NCBI RefSeq assembly: GCF_014287705.1
Contig: NZ_JACOOY010000005.1
Coordinates: 1 to 64,000, forward strand
Length of the DNA: 64,000 nt
Direction of reading: 5' to 3'
Source of the DNA: Dorea_D hominis
GTDB lineage: Bacteria; Bacillota; Clostridia; Lachnospirales; Lachnospiraceae
Within the stretch, counting starts at the first letter, position 1. Each line of letters starts with the position of its first letter. The translations under genes were made by a program, and so were the position numbers. The notes below the pieces were generated by a model. It saw nothing but the letters and a program-made list of their open reading frames with translations, did no database searches and was not told the DNA's origin. Shown here one piece after another: positions 32,954-41,522 of this stretch.

Positions 32954-34414
32954 ATGAGTAAAGTAAGAACAAGGTTTGCCCCAAGTCCGACAGGGAGAAT
33001 GCATGTCGGAAATTTAAGAACAGCATTGTATGCGTATCTGATTGCAAAACATGAGGATGGAGATTTTATTCTCCGTATTGAAGATACAGACCAGGAGCGT
33101 TTCGTTGACGGAGCGCTGGAGATCATCTACCATACACTGGAAGAGACAGGACTCGTTCATGATGAAGGCCCGGACAAAGATGGTGGAGTTGGACCATATG
33201 TACAGAGCGAGAGAAACAAATCCGGACTGTATCTGAAATATGCCAAACAGCTGATTGAGCAGGGAGATGCTTATTATTGTTTCTGCGATAAGGAACGTCT
33301 GGAATCACTGAAAAGCAAAGTAGACGGAGAGGGAAGTGCAGAGATTGTTGTCTATGATAAACACTGTCTGGGACTGAGCAAAGAAGAAGTACAGGCAAAT
33401 CTGGATGCAGGTAAGCCTTACGTTATCCGTTTTAATATGCCGACAGAAGGAACAACAACTTTCAAAGATGACATTTATGGAGATATTACGGTTCCGAATA
33501 ATGAGCTGGAGGATCTGATCCTTATCAAATCTGACGGATATCCGACTTACAATTTTGCGAATGTTATTGATGACCATCTGATGGGAATTACACACGTTGT
33601 ACGTGGAAATGAATATTTATCTTCTGCACCGAAGTACAACAAGATCTATGAAGCATTTGGATGGGAGATTCCGACTTATGTGCACTGTCCGCTGATCACA
33701 GACGAGACACATAAGAAACTGAGTAAGAGATGCGGACATTCTTCTTATGAAGATCTGATCGATCAGGGATTTGTGAAAGAAGCAGTTGTAAATTATGTTG
33801 CACTTCTTGGATGGTGCCCATCTGATAATCGGGAGATTTTCTCACTGGAAGAACTTGTGAAAGCATTTGACTACCGTCATATGAGCAAGTCTCCGGCTGT
33901 ATTTGATATTGTGAAATTAAAATGGATGAACGGAGAATATCTGAAAGCCATGGACGAAGACAAATTCTTTGAAATGGCAAAACCGTATATTCAGGAAGTT
34001 ATTACAAAAGATTATGATCTGAAGAAGATTGCCGGATTAGTAAAGACAAGAATTGAGATTTTCCCGGATATCAAGGATCAGATTGATTTCTTTGAAGAAC
34101 TTCCGGAATATGACACAGCAATGTACTGTCATAAGAAGATGAAAACAAACGAAGAAAATTCTCTGGAAGTATTAAAAGAAGTACTTCCGCTCCTGGAAGA
34201 GCAGTATGATTTCAGCAATGATGCTTTATTTGCTCTTCTGAAGAAATATGTTGATGAAAAAGGTGTCAAGACTGGTTTCGTTATGTGGCCGATTCGTACT
34301 GCGGTATCCGGAAAACAGAGCACACCTGGCGGTGCTACAGAGATTATGGAGATTCTTGGCAAAGAAGAATCTGTAGCCAGAATTAAAAAAGGTATTGAAT
34401 TATTAAGCAAATAG
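32954..34414 (+). CDS. gltX: Glutamyl-tRNA synthetase
   Basis: 486 aa, class I synthetase. HIGH motif in FAPSPTGRMHVGNLRTALYA (residues 8-27), KMSKS motif as HKKLSKRCGH (about 254-263). Clostridia usually lack GlnRS, so this enzyme may also charge tRNA-Gln for later amidation; that is family knowledge, not visible here. The insertion NYVALLGWCPSDNREIF is typical. AGGAGATAAG upstream; ends 8 bases before the helicase gene. Confidence 0.95.
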   Translation: MSKVRTRFAPSPTGRMHVGNLRTALYAYLIAKHEDGDFILRIEDTDQERFVDGALEIIYHTLEETGLVHDEGPDKDGGVGPYVQSERNKSGLYLKYAKQLIEQGDAYYCFCDKERLESLKSKVDGEGSAEIVVYDKHCLGLSKEEVQANLDAGKPYVIRFNMPTEGTTTFKDDIYGDITVPNNELEDLILIKSDGYPTYNFANVIDDHLMGITHVVRGNEYLSSAPKYNKIYEAFGWEIPTYVHCPLITDETHKKLSKRCGHSSYEDLIDQGFVKEAVVNYVALLGWCPSDNREIFSLEELVKAFDYRHMSKSPAVFDIVKLKWMNGEYLKAMDEDKFFEMAKPYIQEVITKDYDLKKIAGLVKTRIEIFPDIKDQIDFFEELPEYDTAMYCHKKMKTNEENSLEVLKEVLPLLEEQYDFSNDALFALLKKYVDEKGVKTGFVMWPIRTAVSGKQSTPGGATEIMEILGKEESVARIKKGIELLSK

Positions 34415-34422
34415 AGGTATAT

Positions 34423-36255
34423 ATGCAATTAAATCATGCTCAGAAAGAGGCGGTCGCCCATAAGGAAGGACCTTGTATGGTTCTTGCCGGTCCCGGTTCA
34501 GGGAAAACTCTTACCATTGCAAAAAGAATTGAATATCTGATCATGAATTATAAGGTAAGACCAGAAGAAATTCTGGTCCTTACCTTTACAAAGTATGCGG
34601 CAAAGTCAATGAAACAGCGGTTTGCCAAAGTTATGAAACAGCAGGCGTCAGCGGTGACATTTGGAACATTTCACGGTGTTTATTACGGGATTTTAAAGTG
34701 GGCTTACAGACTTACTTCCGCGAATCTTCTGACAGAAGAAGAACGAAAAAATCTGCTTACAGGGATCGTTTCGAAGACGGACTGGGGTGAGGATGAAGAG
34801 TTGCTCCGGGAAGAAGATTTTCTTAAGAATCTGTCGGAGGAGATTGGGAATGTGAAGAATCACCGCTACAATATAGAAACATATGAAGCAAAGCAATATG
34901 GCGAAAATCGTTTTCGGGATATTTATACTGCTTATGAGAAGGAAAAGAAGCGTCTTCATAAGCTGGATTTTGAAGATATGCTGCTGGAGTGCAGCCTCCT
35001 GTTTGAGAGCAGACCGGATATACTGGCAAAATGGCAAAAACGTTTCCCGTATATTCTGGTGGATGAATTTCAGGATATTAACCGGGTACAGTATGATGTC
35101 CTGCGGATGCTGGCGGGCGAAAACGCCAATCTGTTTGTAGTGGGGGATGATGACCAGTCTATTTACGGATTCCGCGGAGCGAGTCCGGGAATTATGCAGC
35201 AGTTTATGAAAGATTATCCGCAGGCAAAGCAAATCCTGCTGGATGTGAATTACCGTTCAACAGCACATATTGTGAATGGAGCGCTGCGTGTGATCACAAA
35301 TAATAAAAATCGCTTTTTGAAGAAAATCAAGGCAGAACAGAAAGCAGATCTGACAGTTCATGTACAGGAAGTGAGAGATCCGTTTGAAGAAAGCAGGTAT
35401 ATTCTGGACCGGATAAGGGAAACTTTAAAAAGTGGGATACAGTATGAAGAAATTGCGGTTTTATACCGCACTGCTGCTGAGGCAAGAGTGATGGCGGAAA
35501 CATTGATGGAACATCAGATACCGTTTCAGATGAAAGAACATTTATATAATATATATGAACATTTTATCGGACAGGATATCAAAAGCTATCTGCACCTGGC
35601 AGAAGGAATTGTCACAAGGAAAGACCTTTTAAGGATTGCAAACCGCCCGAACCGCTACATCAGCCGGGACAGCATGCGCAGTGACAGGGCAGATTATGAA
35701 AGCCTGAGGAAATATTACCAGAATAAAAAATGGATGCAGGATCGCATTGATCAACTGGAATGGGATATGAAGATGATTGCAGGAAAAAGTCCGTATGCAG
35801 CGATCCAGTATATACGAAAAAGAGTCGGTTACGATGCATTTCTGAAAGAATATGCCGCTTACCGCAGACTGTGTACAGAAGAACTGTTTGAGGTGCTCGA
35901 TGAGATTCAGGAGAGAGCAAAAGCGTATGCGACAATTCCAGAGTGGTTTGCGCACATTGAGCAATATGAAGAAAATTTATGGGAAAACAGCAGAAAAACG
36001 CAAAAAGAAGGCATTTGTATGCTGACAATGCACGGGGCGAAAGGATTGGAATATGATACCGTATTTATCCTTGGCGCAAATGAGGGCAGCATGCCATACA
36101 GGCGGGCTGTCATGCAGGATGAGACGGAAGAGGAGAGGCGCTTGTTCTATGTGGCGATGACACGGGCAAAACGCCAGCTTGTCATCAGTTATGTAAAAGA
36201 AAAAAACGGAAAAGACTGCAGTCCTTCCCGTTTTGTAAAAGAGCTCTTCTTATAA
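34423..36255 (+). CDS. UvrD/PcrA-like superfamily 1A helicase, short form
   Basis: 610 aa ATP-dependent 3'-5' DNA helicase. Q motif LNHAQKEAV, Walker A LAGPGSGKT (about 22-30), motif Ia LTFTKYAAKSMKQRF, motif II YILVDEFQDIN, motif III GDDDQSIYGFRGA, motif IV DVNYRST, motif V MTMHGAKGLEYDTVFI, motif VI LFYVAMTRAKRQL. It is about 120 residues shorter than PcrA/UvrD (about 730 aa) and lacks their C-terminal extension that binds RNA polymerase. The 2B region is reduced. A Rep-like or lineage-specific repair helicase; the exact role is not readable. Overlaps the convergent DUF1292 gene by 6 bases. Confidence 0.92.
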   Translation: MQLNHAQKEAVAHKEGPCMVLAGPGSGKTLTIAKRIEYLIMNYKVRPEEILVLTFTKYAAKSMKQRFAKVMKQQASAVTFGTFHGVYYGILKWAYRLTSANLLTEEERKNLLTGIVSKTDWGEDEELLREEDFLKNLSEEIGNVKNHRYNIETYEAKQYGENRFRDIYTAYEKEKKRLHKLDFEDMLLECSLLFESRPDILAKWQKRFPYILVDEFQDINRVQYDVLRMLAGENANLFVVGDDDQSIYGFRGASPGIMQQFMKDYPQAKQILLDVNYRSTAHIVNGALRVITNNKNRFLKKIKAEQKADLTVHVQEVRDPFEESRYILDRIRETLKSGIQYEEIAVLYRTAAEARVMAETLMEHQIPFQMKEHLYNIYEHFIGQDIKSYLHLAEGIVTRKDLLRIANRPNRYISRDSMRSDRADYESLRKYYQNKKWMQDRIDQLEWDMKMIAGKSPYAAIQYIRKRVGYDAFLKEYAAYRRLCTEELFEVLDEIQERAKAYATIPEWFAHIEQYEENLWENSRKTQKEGICMLTMHGAKGLEYDTVFILGANEGSMPYRRAVMQDETEEERRLFYVAMTRAKRQLVISYVKEKNGKDCSPSRFVKELFL

Positions 36256-36549
36256 TTCTTCAAATTCCTGCTCATCCATCCACTCGTCAAATGCATCGGC
36301 AGCGATGTCGTATTCGTCATCGTCTTCGATATTGCCAAGTGTCGGCTCGCCGTCTACTTCTTCGTAGCGGTAGAGATAAACATCACCGTCTTCACTCTCA
36401 CCTTCTTCATTCAGAGGAAGCAGCGCAATATACTCTCTTCCGTTTGCTGAATATGTAGTTAAAACTGCGCAGTCAATCTCTTCATCGTCTTCCATTGTAA
36501 GAGTTACTGTGATCTGCTCTTCATCTGTGTTCATATTCTGTTCACTCAT
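36250..36549 (-). CDS. DUF1292 family protein
   Basis: 99 aa, very acidic, soluble. ITVTLTMEDDEEIDCAVLTT followed by GREYIALLPLNEEGESEDGD and a YLYRYEE strand is the DUF1292 pattern, a small family found throughout Firmicutes, often near yrrK/yrzL-type or mreB-region genes. Function unknown. AAAAAGGAGAATTAT precedes its start on the minus strand. Its stop overlaps the end of the helicase by six bases in a tail-to-tail layout. Confidence 0.9.
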   Translation of the reverse strand: MSEQNMNTDEEQITVTLTMEDDEEIDCAVLTTYSANGREYIALLPLNEEGESEDGDVYLYRYEEVDGEPTLGNIEDDDEYDIAADAFDEWMDEQEFEEL

Positions 36550-36677
36550 AATATAATTCTCCTTTTTCTAAGATAACTTAACTCTATCAAAGGAACAGGC
36601 AAAAAGCAAGGATGTAGTAGCCAAATTAAGAAAAATGTTGTAAAATAAATCTGCGTGTACATAAGGAGGAAAACAGC

Positions 36678-37679
36678 ATGTTAAGAAAAAAAATATCACT
36701 GCTTCTGGCAGTCCTGTTAGTCTGCATGTTAGGAATGACTGCATGCAAAAAAGATGTAGGAACACCGGAAGATAATGCAACAGCCGAAGAAGATACAGAC
36801 GAAAATGCAGATCAGGAAAAGTACTTAATCGGATTTTCCGTGATCGATATGGAGAACCCGTATTTTATTACATTGGAAAGTGCGACGAGAGAAGTTGTGG
36901 AAGCAGATGATTCTACTCTGATCACAAAAGATCCAGGCGGGAATGCGGACAAACAGGCAAAGCAGATTGATGAGATGATAAAGGATGGTATCAATGCCAT
37001 TATTTTAAGCCCGGTAGACTGGGAGAAGATCACACCATCTCTTAAGAAACTTAAGGATGCCGGTGTGAAGATCATTAATGTAGATACGCAGGTAAAAGAG
37101 ATGTCCTATGTGGATGCCTACGTAGGCTCTGATAATAAGAATGCAGGATATATCTGCGGAGAAGATCTAATCAAAAAGAGTCCGGACGGAGGAACCGTTG
37201 CAATTCTGGAATGCCCGACACAGAATTCCATGAATGAACGTATCACCGGATTTGAAGAGGCGATCTCCAAAGCAGAAAAAGGGTTTGAAGTAGTAGACAG
37301 AGCAGATACAAAAGGAAAATTTAACAAAGCATTGAAGGCAGCAGAGAAGATGTTGAAGAAATACCCGAATCTGACTGCGATCATGTGCGGCAATGACCAG
37401 CTTGCGGTTGCGGCAAAGACAGCAGTGAATGTTGTCGGTAATGATAAAGTACTGATTTACGGTGTGGATGGTTCACCGGATATTAAGAAAGAATTAAAGA
37501 AAAGAGAGAACCAGATTGTAGGGACAGCAGCACAGTCACCGATTAACATAGGAAAGAAAGCTGCAGAGACAGCAGACAATATTCTGGATGGAAACGATTA
37601 TGAGAAGGAAGTCTATGAAGAAGTCTTTATGATCAATAAAGATAATGTAGATATGTACGGCACAGATGGTTGGCAATAG
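36678..37679 (+). CDS. Orphan periplasmic-binding-type (sugar/autoinducer) lipoprotein
   Basis: 333 aa. Signal peptide with lipobox GMTACKK (Cys at 23), an acidic linker, then a LacI/ribose-binding-type domain: YLIGFSVIDMENPYFITLES, DGINAIILSPVDWEKITPSL, AYVGSDNKNAGYICGEDLIK, and TAIMCGNDQLAVAAKTAVNV. This is the fold of sugar ABC receptors such as RbsB. No permease or ATPase gene is adjacent, so it must serve a transporter elsewhere or act in sensing. AAGGAGG before the ATG. It ends 29 bases before the debranching-like gene, suggesting a link to carbohydrate uptake. Confidence 0.88.
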   Translation: MLRKKISLLLAVLLVCMLGMTACKKDVGTPEDNATAEEDTDENADQEKYLIGFSVIDMENPYFITLESATREVVEADDSTLITKDPGGNADKQAKQIDEMIKDGINAIILSPVDWEKITPSLKKLKDAGVKIINVDTQVKEMSYVDAYVGSDNKNAGYICGEDLIKKSPDGGTVAILECPTQNSMNERITGFEEAISKAEKGFEVVDRADTKGKFNKALKAAEKMLKKYPNLTAIMCGNDQLAVAAKTAVNVVGNDKVLIYGVDGSPDIKKELKKRENQIVGTAAQSPINIGKKAAETADNILDGNDYEKEVYEEVFMINKDNVDMYGTDGWQ

Positions 37680-37708
37680 AGTACAGAAAGGGAAAAAGGA
37701 CACAAAGA

Positions 37709-39361
37709 ATGAAGAATACACAAGGGCAGCAGTTACCGATGGGGCTTACGGTACAGGAAGATGGAGTCAGTTTTTCCGTTGCAGCGAAGAAGGGGAAGGC
37801 ATGTTGCCTTCTCCTGTATCATGCAGGGGAAAAAGAACCATGTGCCAGATATCCGATGCGGCAAAGTGAAGGTGCGGTATATACAGTAAAGGTGACGGAT
37901 ATCCAGTCAGGTGCATATGCCTATGAGTATCTGATGGATGAAGAAGTTGTGACTGATCCGTACACAAAAGCATTTACAAAAGAGAATAAGAGTCAGGTCC
38001 TGATCCCAGAATATGACTGGGAGGATGACAGATATCCGGCTTATGCATATAAGGATGTTATTGCGTACAGCCTTCACGTGCGTGGATTTACACAGGATAG
38101 TTATTCAAAGGTTGCACACAGAGGAACCTTTGAAGGCGTCATAGAAAAGCTTCCGTATCTGAAAGACCTGGGGATCAACCAGATTCAGTGTATGCCGGTT
38201 TATTCATTTCTGGAAGGAAAAAGAAAGCCAAATTACTGGGGATATGGACCGGGGTATTTCTTTGCACCGAAGAACAGCTATTCTGCTATATCTGACGGTG
38301 TGCGTTCGTTGAAAAACATGGTGAAAGCATGTCATGCAGCGGAGATTGAAGTCGTGCTGGAAATGCCCTTTTGTCCGGAGACGCCGATCTATCAGGTGCT
38401 GGACTGCCTGCGCTATTACAGGCAGGAATATCATATAGACGGATATATCCTGAATCCGGCAGCAGTATCAACCAGAGCAGCGTATGAAGATCCGTATTTA
38501 CAGGACTGCAAGCTGATGGTTCATCATACGGAATTTCAGAATGTGATGCGCCGTTTCTTAAAAGGAGACGAGGGTATGGTGGAAGCAGTGACTTACTGGC
38601 TACGTCACCTGTCGGAGAAAGAAGGAAGCTTCAATTATATTGCGGCACATAATGGATTCACGCTTATGGATCTTGTATCCTATGAAGGAAAACACAATGA
38701 AGCGAATGGAGAAAATAACCAGGATGGACCGGATTATAATTACAGCTGGAACTGCGGAGCAGAAGGCCCATCAAGGAAGAAAGCGGTTGTAAGCTTAAGG
38801 AGAGGACAGCTGTATAATGCGCTGTTTCTTGTATTTCTGGCACAGGGGACACCGTGTCTGCTGGCGGGGGATGAGTTTGGCAATTCACAGAAAGGAAATA
38901 ACAATGTCTATTGTCAGGACAATTCAACAGGCTGGGTGAACTGGAAAAAACTGACGACGCATCAGGAACTGCATGATTTCGTGCGGGATCTGATCGCATT
39001 CCGCAAACGTTATAAAGTATTTCATCCGGCGCAGGAGATGAGCGGAACAGATACGACTAGATGCGGAGTTCCGGATGTATCCTACCACGGAGAATATGCA
39101 TGGAGAATAGAGAAGGAAGTCGCAAGTAGACAGCTGGGCGTATATTACAGTGGAACATCGCTTGAAGCAGAGGACTGCTATGTCGCTTATAATATGCACT
39201 GGATCCGTCATACATTTGCTCTGCCATCTCTTCCGAAAAATAAAAAATGGTATCTTGCCGCTTCCACAAAAGACGGTATAAAAGCTGAAATGATCTGTTT
39301 GGGTGGACAGAAATCTATCGAAATTGAAGAAAGAACAATAGTTGTCCTGGTTGCAAAATAA
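37709..39361 (+). CDS. GH13 glycogen-debranching-like protein, catalytic residues lost
   Basis: 550 aa from ATG 37709 (AAAAAGGA eight bases upstream; longer frame from 37670 overlaps the previous gene). N-terminal CBM48-like domain (residues 8-95), then a GH13 barrel aligned with GlgX/isoamylase: AYSLHVRGFT, YWGYGPGYFFAPKNSYS, DLVSYEGKHNEANGENNQDG, LAGDEFGNSQKGNNNVYCQD. The three acids of GH13 are not kept. Where GlgX has GFRFDLA this has GYILNPA (N249 for the nucleophile Asp); where it has HDGFTLNDL this has HNGFTLMDL (N315 for the transition-state Asp); the acid/base block (AEAWD) is replaced by VHH and shortened, with E275 the only Glu close by. Probably a non-catalytic glucan-binding or regulatory protein. 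No signal peptide, so cytoplasmic. Confidence 0.85.
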   Translation: MKNTQGQQLPMGLTVQEDGVSFSVAAKKGKACCLLLYHAGEKEPCARYPMRQSEGAVYTVKVTDIQSGAYAYEYLMDEEVVTDPYTKAFTKENKSQVLIPEYDWEDDRYPAYAYKDVIAYSLHVRGFTQDSYSKVAHRGTFEGVIEKLPYLKDLGINQIQCMPVYSFLEGKRKPNYWGYGPGYFFAPKNSYSAISDGVRSLKNMVKACHAAEIEVVLEMPFCPETPIYQVLDCLRYYRQEYHIDGYILNPAAVSTRAAYEDPYLQDCKLMVHHTEFQNVMRRFLKGDEGMVEAVTYWLRHLSEKEGSFNYIAAHNGFTLMDLVSYEGKHNEANGENNQDGPDYNYSWNCGAEGPSRKKAVVSLRRGQLYNALFLVFLAQGTPCLLAGDEFGNSQKGNNNVYCQDNSTGWVNWKKLTTHQELHDFVRDLIAFRKRYKVFHPAQEMSGTDTTRCGVPDVSYHGEYAWRIEKEVASRQLGVYYSGTSLEAEDCYVAYNMHWIRHTFALPSLPKNKKWYLAASTKDGIKAEMICLGGQKSIEIEERTIVVLVAK

Positions 39362-39462
39362 GAAAACAGGGATACTCTCTTGAAAGTTATTGAAAAAAAG
39401 TGCATAATAAAGTATGTGAAAGAAATGACAAAGAATAAATGAAGAGGAATGGAGATATAAGT

Positions 39463-40017
39463 ATGAAGGCGTTAAAACATCTGCAAACGATCAATCACCA
39501 CAAACTATTGGTTATGAAACATTGTTTTAAAGTTGGATTATACAAGCAAGGGCTGCTTCATGATCTGTCCAAATATTCTCCGACAGAATTTCTGGTCGGC
39601 TGTAAGTATTATCAGGGAACAAGAAGCCCGAATAATGCAGAACGTGAAGCAACCGGATATTCTACAGCGTGGCTGCATCACAAAGGTCGTAATAAGCATC
39701 ATTATGAATACTGGATTGATTACAGTATAGTTCCGGGAGAGGGGATTGTAGGACAGAAGATGCCGGTAAAGTATGTGTATGAGATGTTTATGGACCGGAT
39801 CGCAGCATCCAAAACTTATCTGGGTGATAAGTATACAGACAAAGAGCCGCTTCAGTATTATGAGAAAGGTGCGGCGAAGCTTGGCAAGATGATCCATCCG
39901 GAGACAGCGGCACTTATACATAAGCTTTTGAAGATGTTGGCAGAAAAAGGTGAGCGTGCAACATTCAAGTATGTAAGAGAGCAGGTCAGAGAATTGAAAC
40001 GCCAGCATATGATATAG
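39463..40017 (+). CDS. DUF5662 family protein
   Basis: 184 aa, start ATG 39463 preceded by AATGGAGAT; the longer frame adds an unlikely N-terminus. Contains HDLSKYSPTEF (about 33-43) and HHKGRNKHHYEYW (about 70-82), histidine/aspartate-rich segments that suggest a metal site like that of HD-domain proteins. I recall this as DUF5662, frequent in Clostridia and in some phages; role unknown. Basic C-terminus. No operon partner within 100 bases. Confidence 0.8.
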   Translation: MKALKHLQTINHHKLLVMKHCFKVGLYKQGLLHDLSKYSPTEFLVGCKYYQGTRSPNNAEREATGYSTAWLHHKGRNKHHYEYWIDYSIVPGEGIVGQKMPVKYVYEMFMDRIAASKTYLGDKYTDKEPLQYYEKGAAKLGKMIHPETAALIHKLLKMLAEKGERATFKYVREQVRELKRQHMI

Positions 40018-40073
40018 GAAAATGTCACGATTGAAAAAAGATTTAAAAAAATTAAAAAAGTTTAAAAAATATG

Positions 40074-40102
40074 TTGACATTTGGGTTGGGTTATAGTATT
40101 AT
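40074..40102 (+). promoter_or_regulatory. Promoter of tRNA-Leu
   Basis: TTGACA (40074-40079), 17 bases, TATTAT (40097-40102); an overlapping TATAAT at 40100-40105 also fits a 20-base spacing less well. The tRNA starts about 45 bases downstream. Confidence 0.75.
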
Positions 40103-40150
40103 AATCTACGGACAGAGCGAGAGAGATAAAAAATAAGCTCAACGTCCTAT

Positions 40151-40235
40151 GCGGAAGTGTCGGAACTGGCAGACGAGCAAGACTAAGGATCTTGTAAGCA
40201 TTGCGCTTGTGTGGGTTCAAGTCCCATCTTCCGCA
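40151..40235 (+). tRNA. tRNA-Leu (AAG)
   Basis: 85 bases with a long variable arm, as for Leu. Acceptor GCGGAAG pairs with CTTCCGC, discriminator A; anticodon stem CAAGA/TCTTG with loop CTAAGGA gives anticodon AAG; T arm GTGGGTTCAAGTCCCAT. CCA is not encoded. Confidence 0.93.
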
Positions 40236-40247
40236 TTTTTTATTTGT

Positions 40248-40290
40248 GGTGGGAATCCTTGATTTTTTCAAGGGTTCCCGCTCTTTTTTT
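40248..40290 (+). terminator. Intrinsic terminator of tRNA-Leu
   Basis: GTGGGAATCCTTGA (40249-40262) pairs with TCAAGGGTTCCCGC (ending 40281), two G-U pairs, loop of T residues, then TTTTTTT. Confidence 0.85.
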
Positions 40291-40442
40291 GAATAGGATT
40301 GTTTTAATGGTTCCTGTGATTCCCGCCTTAATTTAGAGTTGCTGTTCATTGACGGACAAAATCTAATTTTTTATAATAAAAGTAATATAGCATTGAAATA
40401 TGTTGTTGTAAATATGCGGGAAGAGTCAAGGAGGGTACTGTT

Positions 40443-41450
40443 ATGACGATCAGAGAGCAGCTCGAAGAGCGTGAATTAGAATATTTAAGTTCTTATGCAA
40501 CGAAAAGTATTGCATCACGGGGAAGAAAAAGACCGGAACCACAGTGTGATCTCAGACCGGTATTTCAAAGAGACAGAGACCGAATCTTACATTGTAAAGC
40601 ATTCCGCAGGTTAAAACAGAAGACGCAGGTCTTTCTTTATCCGAAGGGGGATCATTACCGGACAAGACTTACACATACATTGGAAGTATCGCAGAATGCA
40701 AGAACAATCGCGAAAGCGTTGAGACTGAACGAAGATCTGGTGGAGGCAATCGCATTGGGACATGATCTGGGGCATACACCGTTCGGACACGCAGGGGAAC
40801 GTGCGCTTGCCAGTGTCAGTCCATCTGGATTCAGTCATAATATACAGAGTGTGCGTGTAGTAGAATATCTGGAAAAACAGGGACAGGGACTGAATCTGAC
40901 CTGGGAAGTAGTTGATGGAATTGAAAATCATAAGACTAGTGGAAATCCGCATACGCTGGAAGGACAGATCGTGAGATTGTCGGATAAAATTGCGTACGTC
41001 AATCACGATATTGATGATGCGATCCGTGGAGGAATCCTGAGGATAGAAGATATTCCGAAGTGTTATACGGATATTCTCGGAATGACGACAAGAGAAAGGC
41101 TGAATACGATGGTGCATGATGTGATCATATCCAGTATGGATCGTGATAAGATCGTGATGTCACCGGAGATCCAGGATGCGATGAGCGGACTCAGAGAATT
41201 TTTGTTTGAACGTGTTTATACAAATCAGGATGCAAAAGGTGAGGAAGGAAAAGCCATTCATATGATCACCAGTCTGTATCAGTATTATATGGAACATCTG
41301 GAGGCAATGCCGGAAGAATTTCTGACCATTCTGGAAGAACGAGGTGAGCCGGAAGAAATGATCGTGTGTGATTATATTGCCGGAATGACGGATAACTATG
41401 CCGTAAAGAAGTTTCAGGAATATTTTATCCCAGAATCTTGGAAATATTAA
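40443..41450 (+). CDS. dgt: Deoxyguanosinetriphosphate triphosphohydrolase-like protein
   Basis: 335 aa. HD-domain phosphohydrolase: RLTHTLEVSQNARTI with the metal His, ALGHDLGHTPFGHAGERAL with the HD pair, and the DKIAYVNHDIDDAIRGG block. Family members split dNTPs (often dGTP) to nucleoside and tripolyphosphate. Its position directly before dnaG and rpoD is conserved in Clostridia, fitting a role in nucleotide pool control during replication. AAGGAGGG before the ATG. Confidence 0.94.
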   Translation: MTIREQLEERELEYLSSYATKSIASRGRKRPEPQCDLRPVFQRDRDRILHCKAFRRLKQKTQVFLYPKGDHYRTRLTHTLEVSQNARTIAKALRLNEDLVEAIALGHDLGHTPFGHAGERALASVSPSGFSHNIQSVRVVEYLEKQGQGLNLTWEVVDGIENHKTSGNPHTLEGQIVRLSDKIAYVNHDIDDAIRGGILRIEDIPKCYTDILGMTTRERLNTMVHDVIISSMDRDKIVMSPEIQDAMSGLREFLFERVYTNQDAKGEEGKAIHMITSLYQYYMEHLEAMPEEFLTILEERGEPEEMIVCDYIAGMTDNYAVKKFQEYFIPESWKY

Positions 41451-41522
41451 AAGGAAATCAAAGTTCTTTGTTGAATATTTAGCATGAGGGTATTTTTAAG
41501 ACAAAGAAAAAGGGCGGAGTAT

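Noticed and set aside
40062..40349. 95-codon open frame on the minus strand
   Set aside because: It reads through tRNA-Leu and its terminator and has no start signal.
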